NCBI GenBank assembly: GCA_023132895.1
Contig: JAGLXL010000002.1
Span: 124,001-188,000 of the forward strand
DNA from: Nanobdellota archaeon
GTDB lineage: Archaea; Nanobdellota; Nanobdellia; Woesearchaeales; JAGLXL01
DNA: 64,000 bases
Direction: 5' to 3'
Made by a program: the position numbers and the translations under genes. The notes under the pieces are model-generated. The model saw nothing but the letters and a program-made list of their open reading frames with translations. It did not search any database and was not told the DNA's origin. How positions within the stretch are numbered: position 1 is the first letter of the stretch; every line of letters begins with the position of its first letter. Shown piece by piece: positions 43,335 through 52,061 of the stretch.

Positions 43335-44525
43335 TTACTCAGAAGGAGCCAAAATAACTTCTAATTCCCGTATATCCAAAGTCTTCCTTGGCCTGATTTG
43401 CACACCATTATTACCTCTGACTATGTCATCAGAAACATCTGTTTCCCAGCTTAATTCCTTGGTGTCAAAACCACTTAAATGGCCGTTTAAGATGATCTCT
43501 CCTCTTTTCTCCTCAATATAATCAATAAAACTCAATCTTAAAACTACTTGAGAATCACCTTCTTCAACATCTGTAAATTCTTCATCTGAAAGCTCAAAAT
43601 AATAAACCGGGAAATCAATTGTTTTTAATTCAGATTGAATCGCAATGTGGTCCAAATAATAATCACCAGAACCAATCCTAAAGATTAGTTCATTCTCTCC
43701 AATCCTCAAATAAGCTGGTGAAAATTCTAATTTCAGTCTTCCGCCGCCGCAATCAGGCACTGCAGAATAAATATTATACTCATTAATATAAACATCAAGC
43801 CTGCCTGAATCCCTAGTGCAGTCAGGTTCAAATTTCAAAGCAACTCTATCTAAATTATTTTTCTCAGTTGCTGAAACCAAAAACAAGCTTCTGCTTGACT
43901 GGGCTTCTATACTGGTCACATCAGCTGCCACTTGAACATTTTCTAGACTATATTCATTTGTTCTCCAGAAAGCAGCCCCTGGTGAAGAAACCTTAAACAA
44001 TAAAGTATTGTCCGTCTTCAATAATCTCCTTGGCAATTCAATTGCCGGAATATTTCCCCTAACCTCAGAATTATAAATTTCATTTTCATTCAAGAAAATC
44101 ATCAATCTACCTTGGCCTTCTTTCACCACCCCACTCAACAAAATATTTTCTGTATTAACCAAATCACTAATCCTAAACGAAACATTTTCTTGTTTTGAAC
44201 TAAATAGAGATTTTTTAATATAAAGAGAAGCCTTTTTCTCTAAAACCAGTCCTTCTGTCCGCGTAAACACATGCGTCGTGGGCACTGCATGGTCAACTGT
44301 TTTTTGACTTAAAAAATCAATCCGACCAGGACTCTCTAGCAGCAAAGTCTCATTCTCTTCTACCACACTCACCCCAATTCCAGTTTCACCATTTAATCCG
44401 TCACCTTCTAAAATCTTAGCTCTTTCAGATGGCGGAATAAAAAGTATGTATAGAACAATCAAAGCAGCAATTATCGCAATCAATGCTGCGGCTGCCGAAG
44501 CTTGACCTCTTTTATTCCTTCTCAT
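43335..44525 (-). CDS. Pilin-like N-terminus surface protein, beta-rich (396 aa)
   Basis: MRRNKRGQASAAAALIAIIA with ALIVLYILFIPP is a class III (type IV pilin-like) signal and hydrophobic helix. The rest is an all-beta ectodomain with two lectin-like halves (about 110-215 and 225-330), repeating the pattern GRLxIFLNENEIYNSEV...LLKTDNTLLFKVSS and GRLDVYINEYNIYSAV...LRIGENELIFRIGS. I chose the ATG at 44525 because a TATA box (TTTATAAAA at 44550-44558) overlaps the earlier in-frame ATG at 44549 and predicts a leaderless start. It is the first gene of the surface operon. Confidence 0.75.
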   Translation of the reverse strand: MRRNKRGQASAAAALIAIIAALIVLYILFIPPSERAKILEGDGLNGETGIGVSVVEENETLLLESPGRIDFLSQKTVDHAVPTTHVFTRTEGLVLEKKASLYIKKSLFSSKQENVSFRISDLVNTENILLSGVVKEGQGRLMIFLNENEIYNSEVRGNIPAIELPRRLLKTDNTLLFKVSSPGAAFWRTNEYSLENVQVAADVTSIEAQSSRSLFLVSATEKNNLDRVALKFEPDCTRDSGRLDVYINEYNIYSAVPDCGGGRLKLEFSPAYLRIGENELIFRIGSGDYYLDHIAIQSELKTIDFPVYYFELSDEEFTDVEEGDSQVVLRLSFIDYIEEKRGEIILNGHLSGFDTKELSWETDVSDDIVRGNNGVQIRPRKTLDIRELEVILAPSE

Positions 44526-44565
44526 CAATTCTACAGAAAACTTTGTCATTTATAAAATTTCCTGA

Positions 44566-44628
44566 AATGTCAGGATTTTCCTGTTTAAAATCCTGATCAT
44601 GCTCAAGAATTTTTCAAAAAATTCTTGA
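44566..44628. repeat. Hairpins between divergent surface and pelota genes
   Basis: CAGGATTTT/AAAATCCTG (44571-44595) and TCAAGAATTTTT/AAAAATTCTTGA (44603-44628) lie in tandem between the divergent genes. Here they are upstream of both transcripts, so a terminator role is unlikely at this location. Confidence 0.6.
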
Positions 44629-44683
44629 CATTTATACTTGAAAAAACAAAGTTTTTTTAATATCTAATCATTCTTCCCTATTT

Positions 44684-45745
44684 ATGAAAATTATCCATTC
44701 TGACTTCAAAAAAGGTCAGGTTAAAATAAAAATTGAAACTCTGGACGATCTTTGGTATTTAAGCCACTTAATCGACCCCAAAGATCACATCAAAGGCAAA
44801 ACCTTGAGAAAAATAAAAAAAACAGGACCGGATGAACGTACTCAAAAAGTCACTCGAAAACCAGTCTTCCTCCAAATCCAGGTTGAAAAAATAGAATTCA
44901 GCCCCCATTCTAATATCCTCAGAATCAGTGGCAAAATCACCCAGGGCCCCGATGACCTGCCCAGGGGCAGCTACCACACCTTTAACATCGAGGAAAACAC
45001 CGAAATCACCATTGAAAAAGAAAAATGGCTCAGCTACCAAAAACAAAAATTAAAAGAATCAACCCAAAAAAAATACATTTTTCTCATCTGCCTTTTTGAC
45101 CGGGAAGATGCTATTATTGCCCTCTCTAAACATTACGGTTATCAAATCTTAACTGAACTCCACGGCGACGTTGCTAAAAAAGAAAAACGTGCCTTAACCA
45201 GAGGCAACTTTTATCAGGAAATCATCAAAGCCCTCAAGGAATATAACCAACGTTACAACCCAGAAAACATTATCCTAGCCAGCCCTGCTTTTTACAAAGA
45301 AGACCTCCTCAAATTAGTCACCGATGAAAAAATCAAAAAGAAAATCGTCTCAGCTACTTGCTCTTCTGCCAAGGAATCAGCCCTTAATGAAGTCCTTAAA
45401 AGACCCGAATTAAAACAAGCTCTTAAAAATTCCCATTTAGCAGAAGAAACCAAACTTGTCGAGGAACTCCTTACCCAAATCTCAAAAAATCATCTCGCGG
45501 CCTATGGCTATCGGGAAACCAAAAAAGCAGTTGAAGCTGGCGCTGCTGAAAAACTTCTCATCCTTGACAAACTTATCCAAGAATACCGGCAAAAAGAAAA
45601 TTATGATAAACTAGATTACTTAATGAAAACCACCGACCAAACCAAAGGCAACATTCACATTATTTCCTCAGAACACGAAGCTGGTCAAAAACTTAAAGGC
45701 CTTGGCGGCATTGCTGCCATCTTGAGATTCAAACTAGAATGGTAA
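44684..45745 (+). CDS. pelA: Pelota (archaeal Dom34), ribosome rescue factor
   Basis: Binds stalled ribosomes with aEF1A/ABCE1 and helps split them. The N-terminal Sm-like domain begins MKIIHSDFKKGQVKIKIETLDDLWYLSHLI and includes RKPVFLQIQVEKIEF. The central domain starts near 135 (FLICLFDREDAIIAL, AKKEKRALTRGNFYQEI) and the C-terminal L7Ae-like domain near 255 (AYGYRETKKAVEAGAAEKLLIL). Length 353 aa is complete. There is no GGQ motif, as expected for Pelota. The last 7 bp overlap the acs start. Confidence 0.95.
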   Translation: MKIIHSDFKKGQVKIKIETLDDLWYLSHLIDPKDHIKGKTLRKIKKTGPDERTQKVTRKPVFLQIQVEKIEFSPHSNILRISGKITQGPDDLPRGSYHTFNIEENTEITIEKEKWLSYQKQKLKESTQKKYIFLICLFDREDAIIALSKHYGYQILTELHGDVAKKEKRALTRGNFYQEIIKALKEYNQRYNPENIILASPAFYKEDLLKLVTDEKIKKKIVSATCSSAKESALNEVLKRPELKQALKNSHLAEETKLVEELLTQISKNHLAAYGYRETKKAVEAGAAEKLLILDKLIQEYRQKENYDKLDYLMKTTDQTKGNIHIISSEHEAGQKLKGLGGIAAILRFKLEW

Positions 45746-47670
45746 AAAAAATTAAGTGGGTCAAAAAAGACCCCCAAAAAGAGATCTGGTGGCCCTCAAA
45801 AGAATTAAAGAAAAAAGCTTGGATTTCCTCTCCTTCTATCTACAAAAAACCTCCATTAAAATTCTGGGCAGAAGAATCAAAACAACTCCACTGGTTTAAA
45901 CCTTGGCAAGAGATTTACCAGGAAAAACTTCCTTATTTCAAATGGTTCCTCAAAGGCAAACTTAATGCTTCTTACAATTGCCTCGACCGCCATCTCGCCA
46001 AAAACAAAAACAAACCTGCCCTTATCTGGGAACCAGAAAAAGGCAAACCCCAAACCCTTACTTATCAGCAACTCTACCAAGAAGTCAACCTCATGGCCAA
46101 CACCCTTAAAAAACTTGGAGTCAAAAAAGGCGACTTTGTTACAATTTACTTGCCCATGATTCCAGAAGTCCAAATTGCCCTGCTGGCCTGCTCCCGCCTT
46201 GGCGCTCCCCATTCAGTGGTTTTTTCTGCCTTCTCTTCTGAATCATTAAAACAACGAATCAAAGACGCCAAATCAAAATTCCTTATTACCTGCGATGGTT
46301 ACTTTAGAAGAGGCAAAATCATTAATCTCAAAGAAAAAGCTGACCAGGCTATTTCAAATAAAATCAAAACCTTGGTTATTAACCGAGCTAATCTCAAACC
46401 CAAATTAAAAAAGAATCAATTCTGGTGGCACCAGCTCAAAAAACAAGTTCCTCGAGAATGCCCTCCTGAATCCATGGACAGCGAAGATATTCTTTTCATC
46501 CTTTATACTAGTGGTACTACTGGCCAGCCCAAAGGTATCATCCATACGCATGGCGGCTATCTCACTTATGCTTCCACCACCACCCGACTTAGTTTCGACC
46601 TCCATGAAAATGACATCTTCTGGTGTACTGCTGATGTTGGCTGGATTACTGGCCACACTTACAATTGTTATGGTCCTCTTCTCAATGCCGGCACCATTAT
46701 CATTTACGAGGGCACTCCTGACTATCCAGATTGCGGACGTTGGTGGCAAATCATTGAAAAATATCAAGTCACTATTTTTTACACTGCTCCCACTGCTATT
46801 CGCATGGCCATCAAAGCTGGAGAAAAATGGCCTCAAAAATACAACCTCTCTTCCCTCAGAATCCTCGGCACTGTTGGCGAGCCTATCAATCATGAAGCTT
46901 GGATGTGGTTCTTTAATCACCTTGGAAAAAAACGCTGCCCCATCATCGATACTTGGTGGCAGACAGAAACTGGCGGCCACATGATCACCACCCTCCCTTC
47001 TTTAGGTCCTTTTATCCCGACTGTTGCTGGCCTCAGCTTCCCTGGCACCGGTCACAAAATTATTGATGAAGACTGCCACGAAGCCAAAGAAGGATATCTT
47101 GTCCAAGTTTCACCATTTGCTCCAGGTATGCTTAGGGGAATTCTCAACAACCCCAAACGTTATCGTCAGGAATATTGGAGTAAATGTAAAAATTATTTTT
47201 ACACCAAAGACGGCGCTCTTTATACTCAAAAAAAATACTTTCGCATCACTGGTCGGACAGATGATATCATGAAAGTAGCTGGTCACCGCTTGGCCACTGC
47301 TGAACTTGAAAATGCTATTACTGAACACCCCCAAGTTGTTGAAGCTGCTGTCATTGCTCTCCCAGATAAAATCAAAGGCGAAGTTCCTCTCGCTTTTATA
47401 ATCACTAAATCAAAACCTTCAGAACAACTTAAAAAACAGGTTATTAAACAAGTTGAAAAATCAATTGGCCCTATCGCCCGCCCTAAAATCATCATTTTTG
47501 TTAAAGATCTTCCTAAGACCCGCAGCGGTAAAATTATGAGACGCATCCTCAAAAATCTTATCAAGAAAAAACCACTCGGCAATCTTTCTACTCTCAAAAA
47601 CCCTCAATGTGTAGAAGACATCAAACATAAGATTCAAACCAATATACTAAAGAGAAGAATATCCCTTTGA
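45739..47670 (+). CDS. acs: Acetyl-CoA synthetase, AMP-forming
   Basis: Activates acetate to acetyl-CoA through acetyl-AMP. Motifs: LYTSGTTGQPKGIIH (A3, P-loop-like, about 255-269), DVGWITGHTYNCYGPL, DTWWQTETGG (A5, with the Trp that restricts the pocket to acetate), GRTDDIMKVAGHRLATAELE (A8) and KTRSGKIMRR (A10, catalytic Lys, about 592-601). At 643 aa it is full length. It is one of the few metabolic enzymes in the window. It shares an operon with pelota, overlapping by 7 bp, and ends in a hairpin at 47664-47682. Confidence 0.94.
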   Translation: MVKKIKWVKKDPQKEIWWPSKELKKKAWISSPSIYKKPPLKFWAEESKQLHWFKPWQEIYQEKLPYFKWFLKGKLNASYNCLDRHLAKNKNKPALIWEPEKGKPQTLTYQQLYQEVNLMANTLKKLGVKKGDFVTIYLPMIPEVQIALLACSRLGAPHSVVFSAFSSESLKQRIKDAKSKFLITCDGYFRRGKIINLKEKADQAISNKIKTLVINRANLKPKLKKNQFWWHQLKKQVPRECPPESMDSEDILFILYTSGTTGQPKGIIHTHGGYLTYASTTTRLSFDLHENDIFWCTADVGWITGHTYNCYGPLLNAGTIIIYEGTPDYPDCGRWWQIIEKYQVTIFYTAPTAIRMAIKAGEKWPQKYNLSSLRILGTVGEPINHEAWMWFFNHLGKKRCPIIDTWWQTETGGHMITTLPSLGPFIPTVAGLSFPGTGHKIIDEDCHEAKEGYLVQVSPFAPGMLRGILNNPKRYRQEYWSKCKNYFYTKDGALYTQKKYFRITGRTDDIMKVAGHRLATAELENAITEHPQVVEAAVIALPDKIKGEVPLAFIITKSKPSEQLKKQVIKQVEKSIGPIARPKIIIFVKDLPKTRSGKIMRRILKNLIKKKPLGNLSTLKNPQCVEDIKHKIQTNILKRRISL

Positions 47671-47682
47671 GCATACCAAAGG
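47664..47682 (+). terminator. Hairpin containing the acs stop codon
   Basis: Arms CCTTTG and CAAAGG with a 7-nt loop; the TGA stop (47668-47670) lies at the end of the 5' arm and start of the loop. It repeats the stop-in-hairpin pattern seen at many gene ends here. Confidence 0.5.
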
Positions 47683-47734
47683 AAAATAAAAGTTCAAACA
47701 TCTATTTCCCTTTCAGTATATTCCAAATACAAAA

Positions 47735-47821
47735 AATTTAAAAATAGTAACATTTTAATAGTAGTAGTAATTACTTCCATTGTAGTAACAAATTTAAATT
47801 AATCCAAAAAAAGAGGAGGGG
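47735..47821 (+). promoter_or_regulatory. trmB-like promoter with repeated TAGTAAC/GTAGTAA boxes
   Basis: TATA-like AATTTAAAAATAG (about 47736-47748) is followed by TAGTAAC (47745-47751), tandem TAGTAGTAGTAATTAC (about 47759-47773) and a second GTAGTAACA (about 47782-47790). A strong GAGGAGGGG Shine-Dalgarno stands at 47813-47821, 8-10 nt before the ATG. The repeats overlap the expected transcription start, as an autoregulatory operator would. Confidence 0.45.
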
Positions 47822-47829
47822 TGTGTTAA

Positions 47830-48648
47830 ATGATTGTCAAAGAAGAATTTTTAAGCAAATTAAGACGATATTTTGATCTTAATCTTTACGAGGTAAAGTT
47901 ATGGGCTGCTTTACTTTCAAGAGGTGTTTCTACAGCCGGTGAACTTTCTGATATTGCCAATGTTCCCAGATCCAGAAGTTACGACGTTCTGGAAAGCTTG
48001 GAGAAAAAAGGTTTTGTCATTGCCAAGATTGGTAAACCTATCAAATACCTCACTGTGCCTCCTTCCGAAGTTGTTGAACGCGTCAAGAAAAACATGCGCT
48101 TCAATGCAGAAGAAAAAGTCAAACGTCTCGACAGTCTTAAAAATTCAGAAGTTCTTGGTGAACTCGAAACTCTACACACCCAAGGTATAGAACTAGTTGA
48201 ACCATCAGAACTTTCTGGTGCGCTCAGAGGCCGGCATAATCTCTATAATCACCTCGACCTCGCTATCAAAAACGCCAAGAAAAGTGTTACCCTCATGACC
48301 ACTACTCAAGGTCTTTTAAGAAAAATCGAAGGCCTCAAATCAACTCTTGAAGCTGTTAAGAAAAAAGGCGTCCAAATCAGGATTGCTGCTCCAATCACCA
48401 AAGAAGCTAAATCAGCTGTCAAAGAAATGAAAGGCATTGCCGATATCAGGCATGTCAATCATGTTAAAGCTCGATTCTGCATTGTTGATGGCAAAGACTT
48501 GACCTTTATGGTGCTTGACGACCAGGATGTCCATCCAACTTATGATGTTGGTATCTGGGTCAATACACCTTTTTTTGCTTCAGCTGTTGAAGATCTTTTC
48601 AACTCTAATTGGTCAGATATGAAGCCAGCTGAAAAATTCCTCAAATAA
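47830..48648 (+). CDS. TrmB-family transcriptional regulator
   Basis: An N-terminal winged helix of TrmB type (LNLYEVKLWAALLSRGVSTAGELSDIANVPRSRSYDVLESLEKKGFV, about 17-60), a dimerisation helix (75-110) and a phospholipase-D-like sensor region (about 135-260, KSVTLMTTTQGL, VQIRIAAPIT, VKARFCIVDGKDL). TrmB proteins usually sense sugars or other metabolites; this one lacks an obvious sugar-binding extension (272 aa). It is downstream of acs, which could be a target (inference). A leadered mRNA with a strong ribosome-binding site sets it apart from its leaderless neighbours. Confidence 0.85.
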   Translation: MIVKEEFLSKLRRYFDLNLYEVKLWAALLSRGVSTAGELSDIANVPRSRSYDVLESLEKKGFVIAKIGKPIKYLTVPPSEVVERVKKNMRFNAEEKVKRLDSLKNSEVLGELETLHTQGIELVEPSELSGALRGRHNLYNHLDLAIKNAKKSVTLMTTTQGLLRKIEGLKSTLEAVKKKGVQIRIAAPITKEAKSAVKEMKGIADIRHVNHVKARFCIVDGKDLTFMVLDDQDVHPTYDVGIWVNTPFFASAVEDLFNSNWSDMKPAEKFLK

Positions 48649-48693
48649 TTATTTTTCTTTTTTGCCATTTTCTTTTTCTCATTTTTCTTGTTA

Positions 48694-48739
48694 TTTCAAA
48701 ATTAATTTTGAAATCAGAGAAAATTATTTCAATTTTCTC
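48694..48739 (+). repeat. Two hairpins upstream of pheS
   Basis: A perfect palindrome TTTCAAAATTAATTTTGAAA (48694-48713) is followed by arms GAGAAAATT and AATTTTCTC (48717-48739). They lie between the trmB-like stop and the pheS TATA box (CTTTTATAAAG, about 48746-48756) and may end the upstream transcript. Confidence 0.55.
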
Positions 48740-48776
48740 GTTACTTTTATAAAGAAAACTCAATTTTTTATTCTCC

Positions 48777-50300
48777 ATGGAATTGAAAAAACTGATTGAT
48801 ATGCTTGATCCCTTAGAGAGAAAAATAGTCCCTTTGCTCCAAACAGAAAAATCCTTCCCAGAATTAGTCAAAAAATCAAACCTCCAAGAAGTCGAAGTCA
48901 TGCGTGCTTTACAGTGGTTGAAAAACAAAGATATCCTTGAAATCAAAACAGACAAAAAGAAAGTTATTACTCTAGACCAAAACGGCCAAAAATACCTCCA
49001 GGAAGGATTACCAGAAAAATTAATTCTGAACCTTGTCAAAGAACAACCTCTTACTATCAAACAACTCCAGGAAAAATCAAAACTCAATCCAGGAGAATTC
49101 AACTCCATTCTTGGTATTCTCAGACAAAAAGTTGCCATTGAAATCAAAGACGGCAAGATCAACATCACTGAACAAGGTAAAAAATTCATCGAAAAAGAAT
49201 CCTTAGAAGAAAAATTCCTCAAAAAACAATTCCCTCTTGATTTAGAACGGCTCCAAGAAGAAGAAAAATTTGCTTTTGAACAATTAAAGAAAAGAAAAAA
49301 CATTCTCAAAATAGAGGACTCCACCGAACGCACCATCGAACTCACCAAACTTGGCCAGCAACTCACCCAGCAAAAAATATCAGACGAAGAAGTCCTTAAC
49401 CGCCTTACGTCTTCAATGCTCAAAACCCAATCTTGGAAAAATAAAAAATTCCGCCATTATGACCTCCAAGCCGATGTCCCCCAAACATCTTTTGGCCGAA
49501 AACATTTTGTTACCGAAGCCGTTGATTACATCAAAAAAATATGGTTAGAAATGGGTTTCCAAGAAATGACCGGTTCCTTAGTCCAGACTGCTTTCTGGGA
49601 CCTTGATTCTTTATTCGTACCTCAAGACCATCCTGCCAGAGAAATGCAGGACACTTTTTATCTTCAAGACCCAGCCCAAGGCTCTCTGCCAAAAGAACTT
49701 TATCCTAAAATTAAAGCTGTCCATGAAAACGGTGGCAAGACTGGCAGCAAAGGTTGGCAGTACCAGTTCTCAGAACAAGAATCAAAGCAACTTCTCTTAA
49801 GGACCCATACCACAGTCTTAAGTGCTCAAACCCTGTCCCAATTAAAAAAAGAAGATTTGCCAGCCAAATTCTTTTCAGTTGCCAAAGTTTTTAGAAATGA
49901 AACCTTAGATTGGAAACACCTCTTTGAATTCTACCAGGTCGAGGGCATCGTCGTCGACCCCAACGCTAATCTCAAACATCTCAAAGGTTACCTTAAAGAA
50001 TTTTACAAAAAAATGGGTTACACCGATGTTAGAATGCGGCCGGCTCATTTCCCTTACACTGAACCATCAATTGAAGTTGACGTCTTCCATCCAGTTAAAA
50101 AAGAATGGATTGAATTAGGCGGCGCTGGTATCTTCCGTCCTGAAGTCACCCAACCTTTACTGGGCTTTGAATGCCCGGTCCTCGCCTGGGGTCAGGGAAT
50201 GGGTAGAATTATTTCCGAATATTGGAAAATAAAAGATATTCGTGACCTTTACAAAAATAATCTCAAACAATTAAGAGAAATAAAAACCTGGTTGAAATGA
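48777..50300 (+). CDS. pheS: Phenylalanyl-tRNA synthetase alpha subunit
   Basis: Catalytic subunit of the heterotetrameric class II synthetase. The N-terminal 200 residues hold tandem winged helices (LQEVEVMRALQWLKNKDIL and QLQEKSKLNPGEFNSILGIL), as in archaeal and eukaryotic enzymes. The catalytic part shows HYDLQADVPQ, motif 2 FFSVAKVFRNETLDWKHLFEFYQVEG and motif 3 CPVLAWGQGMGRI. Length 507 aa is normal. The stop codon is the first base triplet of the hairpin that begins the pheT leader. Confidence 0.96.
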   Translation: MELKKLIDMLDPLERKIVPLLQTEKSFPELVKKSNLQEVEVMRALQWLKNKDILEIKTDKKKVITLDQNGQKYLQEGLPEKLILNLVKEQPLTIKQLQEKSKLNPGEFNSILGILRQKVAIEIKDGKINITEQGKKFIEKESLEEKFLKKQFPLDLERLQEEEKFAFEQLKKRKNILKIEDSTERTIELTKLGQQLTQQKISDEEVLNRLTSSMLKTQSWKNKKFRHYDLQADVPQTSFGRKHFVTEAVDYIKKIWLEMGFQEMTGSLVQTAFWDLDSLFVPQDHPAREMQDTFYLQDPAQGSLPKELYPKIKAVHENGGKTGSKGWQYQFSEQESKQLLLRTHTTVLSAQTLSQLKKEDLPAKFFSVAKVFRNETLDWKHLFEFYQVEGIVVDPNANLKHLKGYLKEFYKKMGYTDVRMRPAHFPYTEPSIEVDVFHPVKKEWIELGGAGIFRPEVTQPLLGFECPVLAWGQGMGRIISEYWKIKDIRDLYKNNLKQLREIKTWLK

Positions 50301-50410
50301 AAATTTTGAAAAAATTTTCAGTGTCCAGAAAAATCAAAGATTTTTGGGACACAAGAAATGTAAAGCATTTCTTTGTGTTTAAAAACTGGAGGTTTTCAAA
50401 CAAATAAAAA
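50298..50410 (+). promoter_or_regulatory. Four-hairpin leader of pheT with Shine-Dalgarno in the last loop
   Basis: In order: arms TGAAAATTTT/AAAATTTTCA (50298-50320, including the pheS stop); GTGTCC/GGACAC enclosing AAAAATC/GATTTTT (50321-50352); AAGAAATG/CATTTCTT (50353-50373); and AAAAC/GTTTT (50382-50396) whose loop shows TGGAG of GGAGG. CAAACAAAT then leads to the ATG at 50411. First and last hairpins match the two-hairpin leaders elsewhere; the middle two match the array units of 9.9 kb. Confidence 0.75.
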
Positions 50411-52057
50411 ATGCCCAGCATAACCTTAAACAGAAAAGTCTTTGAAATGCTTGTCGGCAAGAAATTACCAGATGAACAGCTCCAAGACCGCATCTCCATG
50501 CTTGGCACTGACCTCGAAGAAGTCAATGAAAATGAAATCATAGTTGAAATCTTTCCCAACAGACCAGACCTGCTTTCAGAACAAGGCTTTGCCCGTGCTT
50601 TCTCCTCATTTATTGGAGTCAAACCTGGCTTAAGACCTTACCCAGTCACTAAAACTACTGACCGAGTCATTATCGAACCGTCTGTCACCAACATCCGACC
50701 ATATACTGCCTGTGCTGTGGTCAAAAATCTCAAATTCAACGATGAAAACATCAAAGAGATTATCCAAATCCAGGAAAAACTCCACATCACTTATGGCCGA
50801 AATAGAAAAAAATGTGCCATCGGAGTCTATCCTTTAGAAAAAATTCAATTCCCAATCCGTTACCTGGCCCGAGAACCAGATCAAATCAAATTTCAACCTT
50901 TAGAATCAGACCGAGAAATGACCGCTTTACAGATTCTATCACAACACAAAACCGGCAGAGACTATGGCCACCTCTTGGAGGGCTTGGAAAAATTCCCCAT
51001 CTTTATTGATGCCAACGACCAAATCCTCAGCCTGCCGCCAATCATTAACTCTCATTTAACTGGCAAAATTTCAGAACAAACCAAAGATGTCTTTATTGAA
51101 TGTTCTGGTTTTGATTACAATGTCTTAAGAAAATGCCTCAACATTATCGTCACTGCTCTGGCTGACATGGGCGGTGAAATCAATTCTTTAGAACTTCATT
51201 ACCCCAGAACAACTTGCCTCTCACCTAATCTCGAGCCAGAAGAAATGAAAATTTCTCTAAACTATGTTAACAAAATCCTCGGCCTTGACCTGGATGAAAA
51301 ACAATTACAAAAATATCTCGAAGCCATGGGCTACGGCTACCAAGACAAAAAAGCTCTTGTTCCTGCTTACCGTGCTGATGTCCTCCACCCCATTGATTTA
51401 GTCGAAGATATTGCCATTGCTTATGGCTATGAAAACTTCGAGCCGGAAATACCTAGTGTCGCCACTATTGGCCAGGAAGATCCTTTTCAAAAATTCCTTA
51501 TCAAAGTCAGAAACATTCTTGTCGGCTTCAAACTCCAAGAAACTAAATCATACCACCTCTTGTCAAAAGAAGAATTAAATCAAAAAATGAATTTAGATTA
51601 TCCACCTATTCCACTCAAAAATGCTCTTGGTGATTACAATCATCTCAGAAACTGGCTCATTCCCAGTGGATTAAAAGTCCTCTCTGAAAACCAACATCAT
51701 GATTATCCCCAAAACATCTTTGAAATCGGCACTGTTTTCAAAAAAGACAAGGAAACTGAAACAGGCGTTAAAGAATATCAACGAGTTTCTATCCTACTTT
51801 GTCATGAAAAAACAGATTATACAGAAATCAAACAAATCATGGATGCTTTTTTCCACACTTTAGACAAAGAATATACCATCGAAGAAACCGAACACTCCAG
51901 TTTCATCCCAGGCCGTGTTGGCCGTATCTCAGTCCAAGACAAAAAACTCGCTTACATTGGAGAAATCAGTCCTGAAGTTCTTAAAAACTGGGAACTCACC
52001 ATGCCTGTTACAGCTTTAGAAATCAATTTGACTGAATTATTTGAATTTATAAAATAA
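50411..52057 (+). CDS. pheT: Phenylalanyl-tRNA synthetase beta subunit
   Basis: Structural and editing partner of PheS. The start MPSITLNRKVFEMLVGKKLPDEQLQDRISMLGTDLEEV and IVEIFPNRPDLLSEQGFARA are typical of the archaeal/eukaryotic type. The B3/B4 editing region (about 100-260), the B5 domain (YVNKILGLDLDEKQLQKYLEAMGY) and the pseudo-catalytic C-terminal region (KVRNILVGFKLQETKSYHL, IFEIGTVFKKD) are all present. 548 aa, complete. It is separated from pheS by 110 bp of hairpins rather than by the usual short junction. Confidence 0.96.
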   Translation: MPSITLNRKVFEMLVGKKLPDEQLQDRISMLGTDLEEVNENEIIVEIFPNRPDLLSEQGFARAFSSFIGVKPGLRPYPVTKTTDRVIIEPSVTNIRPYTACAVVKNLKFNDENIKEIIQIQEKLHITYGRNRKKCAIGVYPLEKIQFPIRYLAREPDQIKFQPLESDREMTALQILSQHKTGRDYGHLLEGLEKFPIFIDANDQILSLPPIINSHLTGKISEQTKDVFIECSGFDYNVLRKCLNIIVTALADMGGEINSLELHYPRTTCLSPNLEPEEMKISLNYVNKILGLDLDEKQLQKYLEAMGYGYQDKKALVPAYRADVLHPIDLVEDIAIAYGYENFEPEIPSVATIGQEDPFQKFLIKVRNILVGFKLQETKSYHLLSKEELNQKMNLDYPPIPLKNALGDYNHLRNWLIPSGLKVLSENQHHDYPQNIFEIGTVFKKDKETETGVKEYQRVSILLCHEKTDYTEIKQIMDAFFHTLDKEYTIEETEHSSFIPGRVGRISVQDKKLAYIGEISPEVLKNWELTMPVTALEINLTELFEFIK

Positions 52058-52061
52058 ATCA

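Noticed and set aside
46405-46980. Minus-strand frame opposite acs
   Set aside because: Shadow frame within a clearly coding acs gene; codon pattern follows acs.
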